DNA of 12,051 bases from Methylococcaceae bacterium (GCA_030699345.1 JAUYMX010000206.1:1-12051), one strand, 5' to 3'. Positions 1-10,200 are shown, numbered from the stretch's first letter. The notes: generated by a model from the letters alone, not told the origin. Translations and numbers: made by a program.

Positions 1-1014
1 ATTACGCGCGGAGGTATAGAGGGTTTCCAGCAAACCACTTTGGAAACCTTCGCTGGCATTTAGGTTTACGGTTGGAAAGTAAGCGGCTTTGGCTACGCCG
101 ATAGAGGCATTGGCGGCGGCGGCTTGTCGTTCGGCTACGGCAATGTCCGGGCGTCTTTCCAATAATTCAGAAGGCATAGTGAGCGGAATAGACGGCAATT
201 TCGTGGTGAGTTCGGAAGCGGGCAAGGTTAATTGCCCAGGCGCCTTACCAATCAACACGGCAATCGCATGCTCGAAATTAGCTCGCTGTACACCAAGATT
301 AATGGACAGGGCACGGGTTGATTCAAGTTGGGTTTCGGCCTGTACCACATCGCTTTTAGCGACAATACCGGCAGCGTAGCGGTTTTGGGTTATTTCCAAG
401 GTTCTTTTGAAAGCGGCGACTGTTTCATCCAGCAATTTCTTTTGCTCGTCCAATATTTTCAGCTGGAAATAATTCAATGCCAGTGTCGACTGGCTGGACA
501 GAATTAACGCCTGCATAGTGGCGGCACTGGCTTGCGCGTTATCGACGTTGGCTTCTATCTGTCGACGGACGCCACCCCACAAATCCAGCTGCCAGTTCGC
601 GGATGCCGAGTTGGTGAAGGTATTCCTGACCCCGCCAACCGGGGAGAAGTTGCCGCCACTGGGAGCGACAAATCGTTGCGCTGAACCGTTAAGCGTGGCA
701 GAAGGCAATAAAGCCGCCTCTGCCGTTAGCACCAAATGCTCCGCCTGCCTGAACTGGGCTTCAGCCTGGATTATCGACTGGTTGGCGGATGCAACTTGTT
801 CCTCCAGTTCATTAAGCTTGGCATCGTTGAAGATTTCCCACCATTTACCCGACAAGACATTGTCGCGGGGTTGGGCTTGTTTCCAGCCTTTGACTTCCTT
901 AAATTCAGTGGGAACCGTGGCTTCTGGGCGAACATAATCTGGACCCACCATGCAACCGGCTAGTTGTGTAGTAAGTAGTGAATAAATCAAGGGTTTGGCA
1001 ATGCGAAAACTCAT
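1..1014 (-). CDS. NodT-family outer-membrane efflux lipoprotein (partial, C-terminus cut by window edge)
   Basis: This is the outer-membrane channel of the tripartite pump, the TolC/OprM/OpmB-like exit duct for the RND permeases encoded upstream. The frame is open from ATG at 1014 to base 1, giving 338 residues of a family that is usually about 450-500, so roughly the last third is missing. The N-terminus is a lipoprotein signal: a short hydrophobic stretch (about residues 8-20) ends in the lipobox LAGC with Cys21, and Met at +2 does not suggest inner-membrane retention. The family signature VGPDYVRPE follows at 23-31. Further hallmarks are DLWGGVRR (144-151), YAAGIVAKSDVVQAETQL (213-230) and the RRPDIAVAER block (287-296) followed by IGVAKAAYFP (305-314). 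The gene starts 15 nt after the stop of the preceding RND gene and no clear Shine-Dalgarno is seen, so coupled translation is possible. Family assignment is firm; the exact orthologue (OpmB-like or other) is not decided. Confidence 0.93.
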   Translation of the reverse strand, partial: MSFRIAKPLIYSLLTTQLAGCMVGPDYVRPEATVPTEFKEVKGWKQAQPRDNVLSGKWWEIFNDAKLNELEEQVASANQSIIQAEAQFRQAEHLVLTAEAALLPSATLNGSAQRFVAPSGGNFSPVGGVRNTFTNSASANWQLDLWGGVRRQIEANVDNAQASAATMQALILSSQSTLALNYFQLKILDEQKKLLDETVAAFKRTLEITQNRYAAGIVAKSDVVQAETQLESTRALSINLGVQRANFEHAIAVLIGKAPGQLTLPASELTTKLPSIPLTMPSELLERRPDIAVAERQAAAANASIGVAKAAYFPTVNLNASEGFQSGLLETLYTSARN

Positions 1015-1029
1015 AAAATATCGGCAGTT

Positions 1030-4000
1030 CTAAGCGGGATTTACTGCTTTGGAAGCAGTACGGTTAAAGAAACGGCCATGAAACCATAGCCGGAAACGAT
1101 CCAGGTAAAGATAAACCACTGGCGTGGTGTACAACGTCAGCAGTTGACTGAAAATAAGGCCGCCGACAATCGCAATGCCGAGCGGATGACGTAATTCTGC
1201 GCCATAGCCAGTGCCCAACGCTAAGGGCAATGCGCCGAACAACGCGGCCAGCGAGGTCATCATAATCGGCCGGAAACGTTGTACGCAGGCTTGATAAATC
1301 GCCTCGCGTGAATCCAGCCCCTGCTCGCGTTCGGCCTGTAAGGCAAAGTCGATCATCATGATGGCATTTTTTTTAACAATGCCGATCAGCAGGATGACAC
1401 CGATCATCGCAATGATGGTGAATTCGGTGTCACAAACCATCAAGGCCAGCAACGCGCCTACCCCGGCAGAGGGCAGGGTAGATAAGATGGTCAGCGGGTG
1501 AATATAACTTTCATAAAGTACGCCCAGCACAACGTAGATGCTCAATAACGCCGCCAGTACCAGCAATGGCTGATTGCGCAATGATTCTTGAAAAGCTTTG
1601 GCCGACCCTTCAAAGCTGCCATGAATCGAAATCGGCACACCGTTATCGCGCATGGCATTTTCGATTAAGCGGGTGGCTTCGGATAAGGAAATGCCGGGTT
1701 TGAGGTTAAACGATATAGTGATTGCGGCAAATTGACCTTGGTGGTTAACGCTTAGCGGTGCATTAGTCGGTCCAAAGCTGGCTACTGCTGACAACGGTAT
1801 TTGCCGGGCTTCGGCTTGTTCGCCGGTTGGCAGACGATTGGCCGGTACGTTGATATAAATCTGCTTTAAGGCTTCCGGGCTTTGCCAATATTCAGGCGCC
1901 AGCCCCATCACTACGCGATATTGATTGAGCGGGTTATAGATGACCGACACTTGCCGCTGGCTGAAGGCATTATTGAGCGTGGTATCAATCATCGCTTGGG
2001 TGATGCCATAGCGCGAGGCCATGTCACGGTCGACAATCAGACCAATTTGTTCACCTTTATCTTGCTGATTACTGTTGACGTCAGCGAGTTCAGGCAGTTT
2101 GGATAAAGCGGCAACTACCTTTGGGGTCCATTCCCGGAGTAAATCAAGATCGTCAGATTGCAGCGCATAATCGAACGAGCCGTTAGACGGGCGACCACCA
2201 ATACGCAGCTCTTGCGCAGGGAACATGAACAGGTTGGCACCGGGAATCCGGTTAAGTTTATTGCGTAAGTTGTCCATTACTTCATCAATGGAACCGCGCT
2301 CGTTATGCGGCTTAAGATTGACGAAGACGTTGGAATTAGTGCGGCTGGCAAAAGCCACGACGGTACTGACCGCTGGGTCGTTTTGCACAATATCGGTAAA
2401 CTCAAACAGCTTTTTCTGCAGCGCTCCAAACGAAGTGTTTTGATCGGTTTGTATCCCGCCGAGTAACCGTCCGCCGTCCTGGCTAGGGAAGAAGCCTTTA
2501 TCAATGACCGTATACAAATAAATGTTAAGACCGATGGTGCTCAGCAATATCAGCAGCATGATGCGGCTATGACGCAATGCCCAACCTAGCGAGCGTTCGT
2601 AATACCCTTGTATGCGATCGAATGCCCGACCAATGCCCAAATATAACTTGCCGTGCTTAGGCGTTTCCTTACCCAGCCAGCGTGCGCACAGCATCGGCGT
2701 AACGGTGAGTGAAACTAATAGCGACACTATCACTGCCGCTGACAGCGTTACCGCAAACTCTCTAAACAAGCGGCCGACCACCCCGCCCATCAGTAAAATC
2801 GGTAGAAACACGGCAACCAGCGACACGCTCATCGCCAACACCGTAAAACCGACTTCCTTGGCGCCCAATAATGCGGCTTTAAACGGCGGTACGCCCTTTT
2901 CAATATGGCGGCTGGTGTTTTCCAGCACCACGATGGCATCATCAACCACAAAGCCGGTCGAGATAGTTAAAGCCATTAACGACAGATTGTTCAGGCTGTA
3001 ACCGCACAAATAAATAACGGCACAGGCGCCAAGCAAGGATACCGGCACGACAATAATCGGTACCAATGTCGAACGAACATCACGTAAAAACAGCAACACC
3101 ACCAGCATCACTAAACCGATAGCTATAAATAAACTGTGTTCGACTTCATTGATTGACGCCCTGATGCTTAATGATCGATCAACCGCTACCGACAAGTCGA
3201 TGGTACTGGGTATTGTTGCGCGTAATTGCGGCAACATGGCTTTGACCTGATCGACGGTTTGCATGACATTGGCAATCGGCTGTTTTCTGAGAATCAGCAA
3301 CACTGAGGGCTTGCCGTTTTTGAGCCCGGTGTTGAACAGGTCTTCTACAGAGTCGCTCACTTGACCTAGATCGGCGATGCGCACTGGCGCGCCGTTACGG
3401 TAATTAACAATCAGCGGTAAGTAATCCTCGGCTTTGCGGGCCTGATCATTGGCCTGAATTTGCCAGCGTTGCTTGCCGTCCTCCAATATGCCTTTAGGGC
3501 GGTTAGTGTTGGTTTGGGTGATGGTATTTCGCACATCTTCCAAACCAATACCGTATTTACTTAAGGCATTGGGATTCAGTTCAACCCGCACCGCCGGTAA
3601 AGCCGCGCCGCCAATTTGCACTTGACCAATCCCCGGAATTTGGGAGATTTTCTGCGCCAAAATGGTTGACGCGACATCGTACATTTGCCCCCGGCTGAGC
3701 GTGTCAGAGGTCAGTGCCAGGATTAGAATCGGCGAATCGACAGGATTATCCCGCCGGTAACTCGGACGATTAGGCATGCCGGTCGGTAACATGCTGGAAG
3801 CCGCATTGATAGCCGCCTGAACGTCGCGAGCAGCGCCGTTAATATCGCGATCCAAATCAAATTGCAGGGTAACGCGCGTCGACCCCAGCGAACTATTTGA
3901 AGTCATTTCCGTTAACCCGGCGATACGTCCTAAAGCCCGCTCCAACGGCGTTGCTACTGTGGCAGCCATCGTTTCCGCACTGGCGCCGGGCATTTGGGCT

Positions 4001-4143
4001 TGCACTGCGATGGTCGGATAATCCACTTGCGGCAAAGAACCCACCGGTAAATTTAAAAATGCCAATGTACCCAGCAAAGCAATCGCAATTGTTAGCAGCG
4101 TGGTGGCGACTGGGCGGTTAATAAATAATGCCGATAAATTCAT
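1030..4143 (-). CDS. mdtC: RND efflux permease, MdtC/MuxC type, second tandem copy
   Basis: This is an inner-membrane proton-driven drug exporter subunit of the HAE1 RND family, 1037 residues, full length for the family. The layout is TM1 (about 8-30), a periplasmic porter half (31-330), TM2-TM7 (about 335-545), a second periplasmic half (546-855) and TM8-TM12 (about 857-1022). Proton-relay residues are present: D401-D402 in GFVVDDAIVV, K925 in VKKNAIMM and T963 in MMTSLAALFG. It resembles E. coli MdtC (for example GRIAGLTEMTS, SFNLKPGISLS, YESYIHPLTILSTLPSAG) more than MdtB. It is a paralogue of the gene just upstream: 320 of the first 400 residues are identical by hand count. Oddities are a porter-domain loop at 598-607 that is 3 residues shorter than in the upstream copy, and a run of eight A on the coding strand at the K924-K925 codons. 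The ATG lies 1 nt after the upstream stop, with only a weak GAG as ribosome-binding signal, so translational coupling is likely. Substrates cannot be read from the sequence. Confidence 0.95.
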   Translation of the reverse strand: MNLSALFINRPVATTLLTIAIALLGTLAFLNLPVGSLPQVDYPTIAVQAQMPGASAETMAATVATPLERALGRIAGLTEMTSNSSLGSTRVTLQFDLDRDINGAARDVQAAINAASSMLPTGMPNRPSYRRDNPVDSPILILALTSDTLSRGQMYDVASTILAQKISQIPGIGQVQIGGAALPAVRVELNPNALSKYGIGLEDVRNTITQTNTNRPKGILEDGKQRWQIQANDQARKAEDYLPLIVNYRNGAPVRIADLGQVSDSVEDLFNTGLKNGKPSVLLILRKQPIANVMQTVDQVKAMLPQLRATIPSTIDLSVAVDRSLSIRASINEVEHSLFIAIGLVMLVVLLFLRDVRSTLVPIIVVPVSLLGACAVIYLCGYSLNNLSLMALTISTGFVVDDAIVVLENTSRHIEKGVPPFKAALLGAKEVGFTVLAMSVSLVAVFLPILLMGGVVGRLFREFAVTLSAAVIVSLLVSLTVTPMLCARWLGKETPKHGKLYLGIGRAFDRIQGYYERSLGWALRHSRIMLLILLSTIGLNIYLYTVIDKGFFPSQDGGRLLGGIQTDQNTSFGALQKKLFEFTDIVQNDPAVSTVVAFASRTNSNVFVNLKPHNERGSIDEVMDNLRNKLNRIPGANLFMFPAQELRIGGRPSNGSFDYALQSDDLDLLREWTPKVVAALSKLPELADVNSNQQDKGEQIGLIVDRDMASRYGITQAMIDTTLNNAFSQRQVSVIYNPLNQYRVVMGLAPEYWQSPEALKQIYINVPANRLPTGEQAEARQIPLSAVASFGPTNAPLSVNHQGQFAAITISFNLKPGISLSEATRLIENAMRDNGVPISIHGSFEGSAKAFQESLRNQPLLVLAALLSIYVVLGVLYESYIHPLTILSTLPSAGVGALLALMVCDTEFTIIAMIGVILLIGIVKKNAIMMIDFALQAEREQGLDSREAIYQACVQRFRPIMMTSLAALFGALPLALGTGYGAELRHPLGIAIVGGLIFSQLLTLYTTPVVYLYLDRFRLWFHGRFFNRTASKAVNPA
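1367..1374 (-). repeat. A8 homopolymer inside the second mdtC-type gene
   Basis: On the coding strand the codons GTT AAA AAA AAT give eight consecutive A residues, encoding V-K924-K925-N926 of TM10. K925 is the proton-relay lysine by alignment with AcrB Lys940. The other two RND genes of this operon encode the same Lys-Lys-Asn with AAA AAG AAC, which breaks the run. Such runs are prone to slippage of polymerase, so a one-base change here would truncate the pump near residue 925. Whether this happens is unknown. Confidence 0.9.
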
Positions 4144-4144
4144 C

Positions 4145-7100
4145 TTACAGTCTCAATGACTCAGCCGGGTTCGTCAGTTGCGAAGCACTGCGGTTTACAA
4201 ATCGCGCATGAAACCACAGCCGGAAACGATCCAGGTACAGATAAACGACCGGGGTGGTAAATAACGTCAAAGCTTGGCTAAAAATCAAGCCGCCGACGAT
4301 GGAAATCCCCAAAGGTTGGCGTAATTCCGCGCCGTAACCAGTACCGATTGCCAGCGGCAGAGCACCAAACAAAGCCGCGAATGTGGTCATCATGATGGGA
4401 CGAAAACGCAACACACAGGCCTGGAATATCGCCTCGCGGGAATCCAGACCTTGCTCGCGCTCAGCCCATAACGCAAAGTCGACCATCATAATGGCGTTCT
4501 TTTTAACGACCCCGATCAATAAAATGACGCCGATTAACGCAATCAGGCTGAATTCGGTGCCGCACGCCATTAATGCCAACAGCGCACCGACGCCAGCTGA
4601 GGGCAGGGTGGATAAAATCGTCAACGGATGAATTAAGCTTTCGTACAAAACGCCCAAGACAATATATATACTCACCAAAGCGGCAAGTATGAGTAACGGT
4701 TGGGTGCGTAGCGAGTCTTCAAAGGCTTTGGCCGCCCCTTGAAAACTGCCCTGGATTGTATTCGGCACACCAATCTCACGCATAGTGTCTTTAATCACTT
4801 GTGTGGCAGTGGATAGCGAAATGCCGGTGTTAAGATTAAAAGAGATTGTCGTGGCGGCAAATTGGCCCTGGTGATAGACTTTAAGCGGCGTCGAGGTAGG
4901 TGCGAAACTGGCTAATGTAGATAATGGTATCTGGCGGGCACCGGCTGCTTCACCACTTGGTAAACGTTGCGCAGGTACGCTGATGTAAACCTGTTTGAGG
5001 GCTTCGGGGCTTTGCCAATACTCGGGCGCGAGCTCCATCACCACTCGGTATTGATTGAGCGGGTTATAAATTACCGATACCTGACGCTGACCAAAAGCAT
5101 CGTAAAGGCTGGCATCGATCATGGCTTGAGTGACGCCGTAACGGGATGCCATATCCCGATTAACCACCAAGCCGATCTGCTGTCCCTTATCTTGCTGACG
5201 CGTGTTGACGTCTTTTAATTCCGGCAATTTGGACATCGCGGCAAGCACTTTCGGAGTCCATTCGCGTAATAAATCAAGGTCGTCGGATTGCAGGCTGTAG
5301 TCGAACAAACTGGATGAGGGCCGCCCGCCGATACGCAGTTCCTGAGCTGGGAACATGCGTATGGCGGCACCGGGGATGCGATTTATTTTTCTAAACCTAG
5401 CCATGATGGTGTCAACGGAGTCGCGCTCTTCATGCGGTTTAAGGTCGACAAACATTTCCGCACTATTGGTCTGCTGACTACCGATAAAGCCCATTACATT
5501 AGTGACCGCTGGGTCGCTCTGGATAACGTTGGCAAATTCGAAAAGCTTCTTCTGCATGGCATAAAAAGAGGTGCCTTGGTCCGCTTCGACTCTGCCAAGC
5601 AAACGCCCGCCATCCTGAGTTGGAAAAAAGCCTTTATTGATGATCGAGTACAGATAAACATTAAGCATTACCGTGCCCAGCAAAATCATGATCATGATGC
5701 GACTGTGGCGTAATGCCCAATGCAATGCGTGCTCGTAACCTGCTTGAACTTTGTCAAAGGCACGGCCCACGGCTAAATACACCCGGCCATGATGGGGTGT
5801 TTCTTTGCTTAGCAGCCGGGCGCAGAGCATTGGTGTGACGATCAATGAAACTAACAGTGATACCAGCACCGCCGCCGAGAGCGTGACTGCAAATTCCCTG
5901 AACAAGCGGCCGACGATACCGCCCATTAATAAAATCGGTAAAAACACCGCAATTAAAGACAGACTCATTGCCAACACCGTAAAACCGACTTCTTTAACCG
6001 CCAGTAAGGCAGCTGGAAAGGGGCGAATGCCATTTTCGATGTGCCGTTGCGCGTTTTCCAGCACTACGATGGCATCGTCAACCACAAAGCCGGTGGCAAT
6101 GGTCAATGCCATCAACGACAGGTTGTTCAGGCTATAGCCGCATAAATACATCACCGCGCACGAACCCAGCAAGGAAACCGGCACGACAATAACCGGGATC
6201 AAGGTCGAGCGAGCATTACGTAAGAACAACAGCACTACCAGAATCACCAAGCCAATAGCGATAAATAAACTGCGTTCAACTTCATTCAGTGACGTTCTGA
6301 TGGTCAGCGACCGGTCAGAAACCACTTCCAGATTGACAGCGTTGGGGATGATGGCGCGCAACTGCGGAATCATCGCCTGTACTTGGTCGACAGCCTCGAC
6401 AACATTTGCAGTGGGTTGTTTTTTGAGCATCAACAGTACGGCAGGTTTACCGTTTTTTACGCCGATGTTGCGCAAATCTTCTACCGAGTCTACTACGTTG
6501 CCAAGATCGGCAATTCTGACCGGCGCACCGTTACGATAACTAACGATTAGCGACTGATAATCGGCGGCCTTGGGCGCTTGGTCGTTAGCCTGGATTTGCC
6601 AGCGTTGCTCGCCGTCTTCCATCACACCTTTAGGACGAGTGGTATTGGTTTGCGTGATGGTGTTTCTCACGTCCTCAAGACCGACGCCATATTTATTGAG
6701 CGCGTTGGGGTTTAATTCCACCCGCACAGCAGGCAGTGCCGCGCCGCTGATTTCTACCTGGCCGATGCCGGGCACTTGTGCCAGTTTCTGCGACAATACC
6801 GTCGATGCGACATCGAACAGTTGCCCACTGCTAAGCGTATCGGAGGTTAACGACAAGGCCATGATTGGCGTATCAGCCGGATTGTAGCGGCGATAACTCG
6901 GGCGATTGGGCATGTTGCTGGGCAACTGGCTGCTAGCGGCATTTATCGCCGCCTGAATGTCTCGCCCGGCGCCATTAAAGTCGCGATTTAAATCAAATTG
7001 CAGGGTAATGCGGGTATTGCCTAGCGAACTTTCCGAAGTCATTTCAGTAACCCCGGCGATACGTCCTAGAGTTCTTTCCAATGGCGTAGCGACTGTGGCA

Positions 7101-7279
7101 GCCATAGTTTCAGCACTGGCACCGGGTACTTGGGCTTGGACGCTGATGGTCGGGAAGTCCACTTCCGGTAATGACGCGACCGGCAAATTCAAGAATGCCA
7201 GCGTCCCTACCAAGGCGATAGCAATCGTTAGCAGCGTGGTAGCAACCGGTCGGTAAATAAACAACGCTGACAAATTCAT
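4145..7279 (-). CDS. mdtC: RND efflux permease, MdtC/MuxC type, first copy
   Basis: This is an inner-membrane RND exporter subunit of 1044 residues, expected to form a heterotrimer with the MdtB-type protein encoded just upstream, as in E. coli MdtBC. TM1 is about 8-30, with porter halves at about 31-330 and 546-855 and the remaining TM helices between and after them. Relay residues are intact: D401-D402 (GFVVDDAIVV), K927 (VVKKNAIMM) and T965 (PIMMTTFAALFG). MdtC-like stretches include GRIAGVTEMTS, PSYRRYNPADTPIM, DVNTRQQDKG and LRQPLGISIVGGL. In the second porter half it has FRKINRIPG (629-637), one residue shorter than the matching helix of the next copy (LRNKLNRIPG). The ATG overlaps the upstream stop by one base (TAATG) and is served by an AGGAAG motif, which supports both this start and translational coupling. 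The downstream paralogue begins 1 nt after its TAA. The family call is firm; substrates are unknown. Confidence 0.96.
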   Translation of the reverse strand: MNLSALFIYRPVATTLLTIAIALVGTLAFLNLPVASLPEVDFPTISVQAQVPGASAETMAATVATPLERTLGRIAGVTEMTSESSLGNTRITLQFDLNRDFNGAGRDIQAAINAASSQLPSNMPNRPSYRRYNPADTPIMALSLTSDTLSSGQLFDVASTVLSQKLAQVPGIGQVEISGAALPAVRVELNPNALNKYGVGLEDVRNTITQTNTTRPKGVMEDGEQRWQIQANDQAPKAADYQSLIVSYRNGAPVRIADLGNVVDSVEDLRNIGVKNGKPAVLLMLKKQPTANVVEAVDQVQAMIPQLRAIIPNAVNLEVVSDRSLTIRTSLNEVERSLFIAIGLVILVVLLFLRNARSTLIPVIVVPVSLLGSCAVMYLCGYSLNNLSLMALTIATGFVVDDAIVVLENAQRHIENGIRPFPAALLAVKEVGFTVLAMSLSLIAVFLPILLMGGIVGRLFREFAVTLSAAVLVSLLVSLIVTPMLCARLLSKETPHHGRVYLAVGRAFDKVQAGYEHALHWALRHSRIMIMILLGTVMLNVYLYSIINKGFFPTQDGGRLLGRVEADQGTSFYAMQKKLFEFANVIQSDPAVTNVMGFIGSQQTNSAEMFVDLKPHEERDSVDTIMARFRKINRIPGAAIRMFPAQELRIGGRPSSSLFDYSLQSDDLDLLREWTPKVLAAMSKLPELKDVNTRQQDKGQQIGLVVNRDMASRYGVTQAMIDASLYDAFGQRQVSVIYNPLNQYRVVMELAPEYWQSPEALKQVYISVPAQRLPSGEAAGARQIPLSTLASFAPTSTPLKVYHQGQFAATTISFNLNTGISLSTATQVIKDTMREIGVPNTIQGSFQGAAKAFEDSLRTQPLLILAALVSIYIVLGVLYESLIHPLTILSTLPSAGVGALLALMACGTEFSLIALIGVILLIGVVKKNAIMMVDFALWAEREQGLDSREAIFQACVLRFRPIMMTTFAALFGALPLAIGTGYGAELRQPLGISIVGGLIFSQALTLFTTPVVYLYLDRFRLWFHARFVNRSASQLTNPAESLRL

Positions 7280-10200
7280 TACGCTTCCTGATCGTCTTCA
7301 GAAATTTCAGGCTGGTTCAAATTCAGCCAGCTATTGACTCGCTGCGCCAAACTGTCCATCCACAAGTAAATTACCGGCGTGGTGTAAAGGGTCAATAGCT
7401 GACTAAGTATTAAACCGCCGACCATGGTAATACCCAACGGATGTCGCAATTCGGAGCCGACACCATTGCCCAGCATCAATGGTAACGCACCCAGTAATGC
7501 CGCGAGTGTGGTCATCAGAATCGGCCTAAACCGCAATAAACACGCCTGAAAAATGGCCTCATCAGGCGGCAAGCCTTGTTTGCGCTCAGCCTCCAGCGCA
7601 AAGTCGATCATCATAATCGCGTTCTTTTTGACGATACCGATCAACAAAATGATGCCGATAATGCCGATGATGTCTAAATCGCCACCCGAGATAATCAACG
7701 CCAGTAAGGCGCCAACGCCTGCGGATGGCAGCGTCGACAAAATGGTGACCGGATGGATGTAGCTTTCGTACAGCACGCCCAGCACGATATACACCGTCAC
7801 GATTGCCGCCAAAATCAACCACAAGGTGTTGTCCAGTGACGCTTTGAAGGCCAGTGCGGCGCCTTGATAACTGGTGCGAATACTCAGCGGTAAGCCGATG
7901 TCTTGTTTGGCGCGATCGATAGCTTTAACCGCATCTCCCAATGATTTGCCTGCGGCTAAGTTGAAAGACAGCGTTGCAACCGGGAACTGGTCGAGGTGAT
8001 TGATCGATAGCGCGGTCGGCCGTTCGGAGATTTCAGCAATCGCCGATAACGGCACTTGGGTGCCATTGCTGGAAGGAATGCGTAATTCTTTGAGCGTTTC
8101 CGGCGAATTTTGCGCGTTGGGATCAACTTCCAGCACCACGCGGTATTGATTGGCTTGGGTAAAAATAGTCGATACCAACCGTTGCCCGTAAGCGCTGTAG
8201 AGCGTGTTGTCGACTGCCGCCGTGGTAATACCGAGACGGCTGGCAGTGCTGCGATCGATATTGACATACACTTGCTTGCCTTGATCCTGCACGTCGCTGG
8301 CAACGTCGCTAAATTCGGGCTGACCGGTTAACTTGTCCACCAGGCGATGGGTCCAACTGTTAAGTTCATCAATATCCGGGGTTTCCAGCGTGAATTGATA
8401 TTGCGTGCGGCTGACCCGGTTGTCCATGGTCAAATCTTGCACGGGTTGCAAATAGAGGGTAACGCCGCTCATGCCGGACAGCTTGGGGCGCAACCGGGCA
8501 ATCACTTCCGTGGCACTAACGCCGCGTTCTTCCTTGGGTTTTAGATTAATTAGAAAACGGCCACTGTTGGGGGTGGTGTTGATGCCGTCGACGCCAATAA
8601 AAGAAGACAAGCTTTCAACCGCCGGATCTTCAAGAATCAGTTTGCCAAGTGCTTGCTGATATTCGCCCATTGCCGCGAATGACGCGCTTTGCGGCGCTTC
8701 GGAAATGCCCTGAATAATGCCGGTATCTTGGATCGGGAAAAAGCCTTTGGGGATAAACACATACAAGGCCACGGTTAAGGCGACGGTAATAAAAAATACC
8801 GACATTGTTAATACTTGTCGTTGCAGTACCCATTCCAGGGTGCGACCGTAACCTTTGATCAGTCGATCAAACCAACCATCGCCGAGTTCATCTGCTTCGC
8901 TATGCGCGGTTTCCGGGCGTAGTAATTTGGCGCACATCATCGGCGTCAAGGTCAGTGACACAATAGCGGAAATCAGAATTGCCACCGCCAGCGTGATGGC
9001 GAATTCCCGGAATAATCGGCCGACCACATCGCCCATAAACAGCAGAGGAATTAACACAGCAACCAGGGAAAAAGTCAGCGAGATAATGGTAAAACCAATT
9101 TGCTCCGAGCCTTTGAGTGCCGCTTTTAATGGCGTTTCACCGCGCTCGATATAGCGGGAGATATTTTCAATCACCACAATCGCATCGTCGACCACAAAAC
9201 CGGTCGCGATGGTCAATGCCATTAACGTCAGGTTGTTGATACTAAAATCGGCCAGATACATCACCGCAAAAGTGCCGACTAATGACAGCGGCACCGCAAC
9301 GCCTGGAATAATGGTGGCGGGGACATTGCGCAAGAATAGAAAAATCACCATCACTACCAGCGCAATCGCCAGTAGTAACTCAAATTGCACGTCGTGAACG
9401 GAGGCGCGAATGGTGACGGTACGATCCGTTAACGGTTTAACTTCCACGCTGACCGGCAAGGCCGCTTGTAGCTGTGGCAGCAAGGCTTTGATGCTGTCAA
9501 CCACTTCAATAACGTTGGCGCCGGGCTGACGTTGAATATTAAGGATGACAGCCGCATTGTCGTTGGCCCATGCCGCCAAACGCACATTTTCCGCGCCGTC
9601 GATTATTTGCGCCACTTCAGACAAACGCACCGGTGCGCCATTGCGGTAAGCAACTAACAAGTCACGATATTCGTCTGCCGAGCGGAGCTGGTCATTACTG
9701 TCGATAATCGCCGAGCGCATTGGCCCATTGAACATGCCTTTGGGTTGATTGACATTGGCAGCGGCAATCGCGGTGCGAATATCTTCCAGGCTAACGCCGT
9801 ATGCTGCCAAGGCTTTGTGATTAGCCTGAATGCGCACTGCCGGACGCTGACCACCGCTGATACTGACCATGCCGATACCGGGCAATTGAGCGATTTTTTG
9901 CGCCAGCCGGGTGTCGACTAAGTCTTCAACTTTAAATAACGGCAAGCCTTTCGAGGTAATTGCCAAGGTCATGATGGGCGTATCGGCCGGATTAACTTTG
10001 CTGTAAATCGGCGCTTGCGGTAAATCGTTGGGCAAAAAATTGGTGGCCGCATTGATTGCCGCCTGCACGGTTTGTTCGGCAATATCTAAGTCAAGATTGA
10101 GATTAAATTGCAGTGTAATGACCGACGCGCCGCCGGAACTGGTTGACGACATTTGGTTCAGGCCGGGCATTTGCCCGAACTGGCGTTCCAATGGGGCGGT

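Larger units (their letters stand above)
1030..7279 (-). other. Tandem paralogous pair of mdtC-type RND genes
   Basis: The two adjacent genes share the same start (MNLSALFI), the same order of motifs and collinear alignment. The only gaps I see are around residues 600-632 and in the variable C-terminal tails. Over the first 400 residues 320 are identical. Over the first 63 coding bases there are 12 base differences, of which 11 are silent and one changes Tyr9 to Asn. This shows a gene duplication that is not recent and that has been held under purifying selection at the protein level. Confidence 0.9.

Noticed and set aside
89..963. Plus-strand open frames across the left end (89-379, 518-937, 736-963)
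   Set aside because: They lie antisense to the outer-membrane lipoprotein gene, which reads open from 1014 to base 1 with family motifs. Their translations show no recognisable family.
1015..1032. Possible readthrough fusion of the last RND gene with the outer-membrane lipoprotein: both are in the same frame, separated by one TAG and five codons
   Set aside because: A fusion would put the lipoprotein signal inside a polytopic membrane protein and make little topological sense. The in-frame spacing is probably chance.
7956..8303. Minus-strand out-of-frame open frames within the mdtB-type gene (for example 7956-8303, 8630-8833, 9654-9854)
   Set aside because: They overlap the strongly supported RND frame on the same strand and show no protein-family features.
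2612..9154. Plus-strand open frames that recur at matching places in the three RND genes (2612-3001, 5805-6137, 8855-9154)
   Set aside because: They have similar translations only because they are antisense to the same conserved RND segment; they are shadows of the coding strand and not a repeated small gene family.
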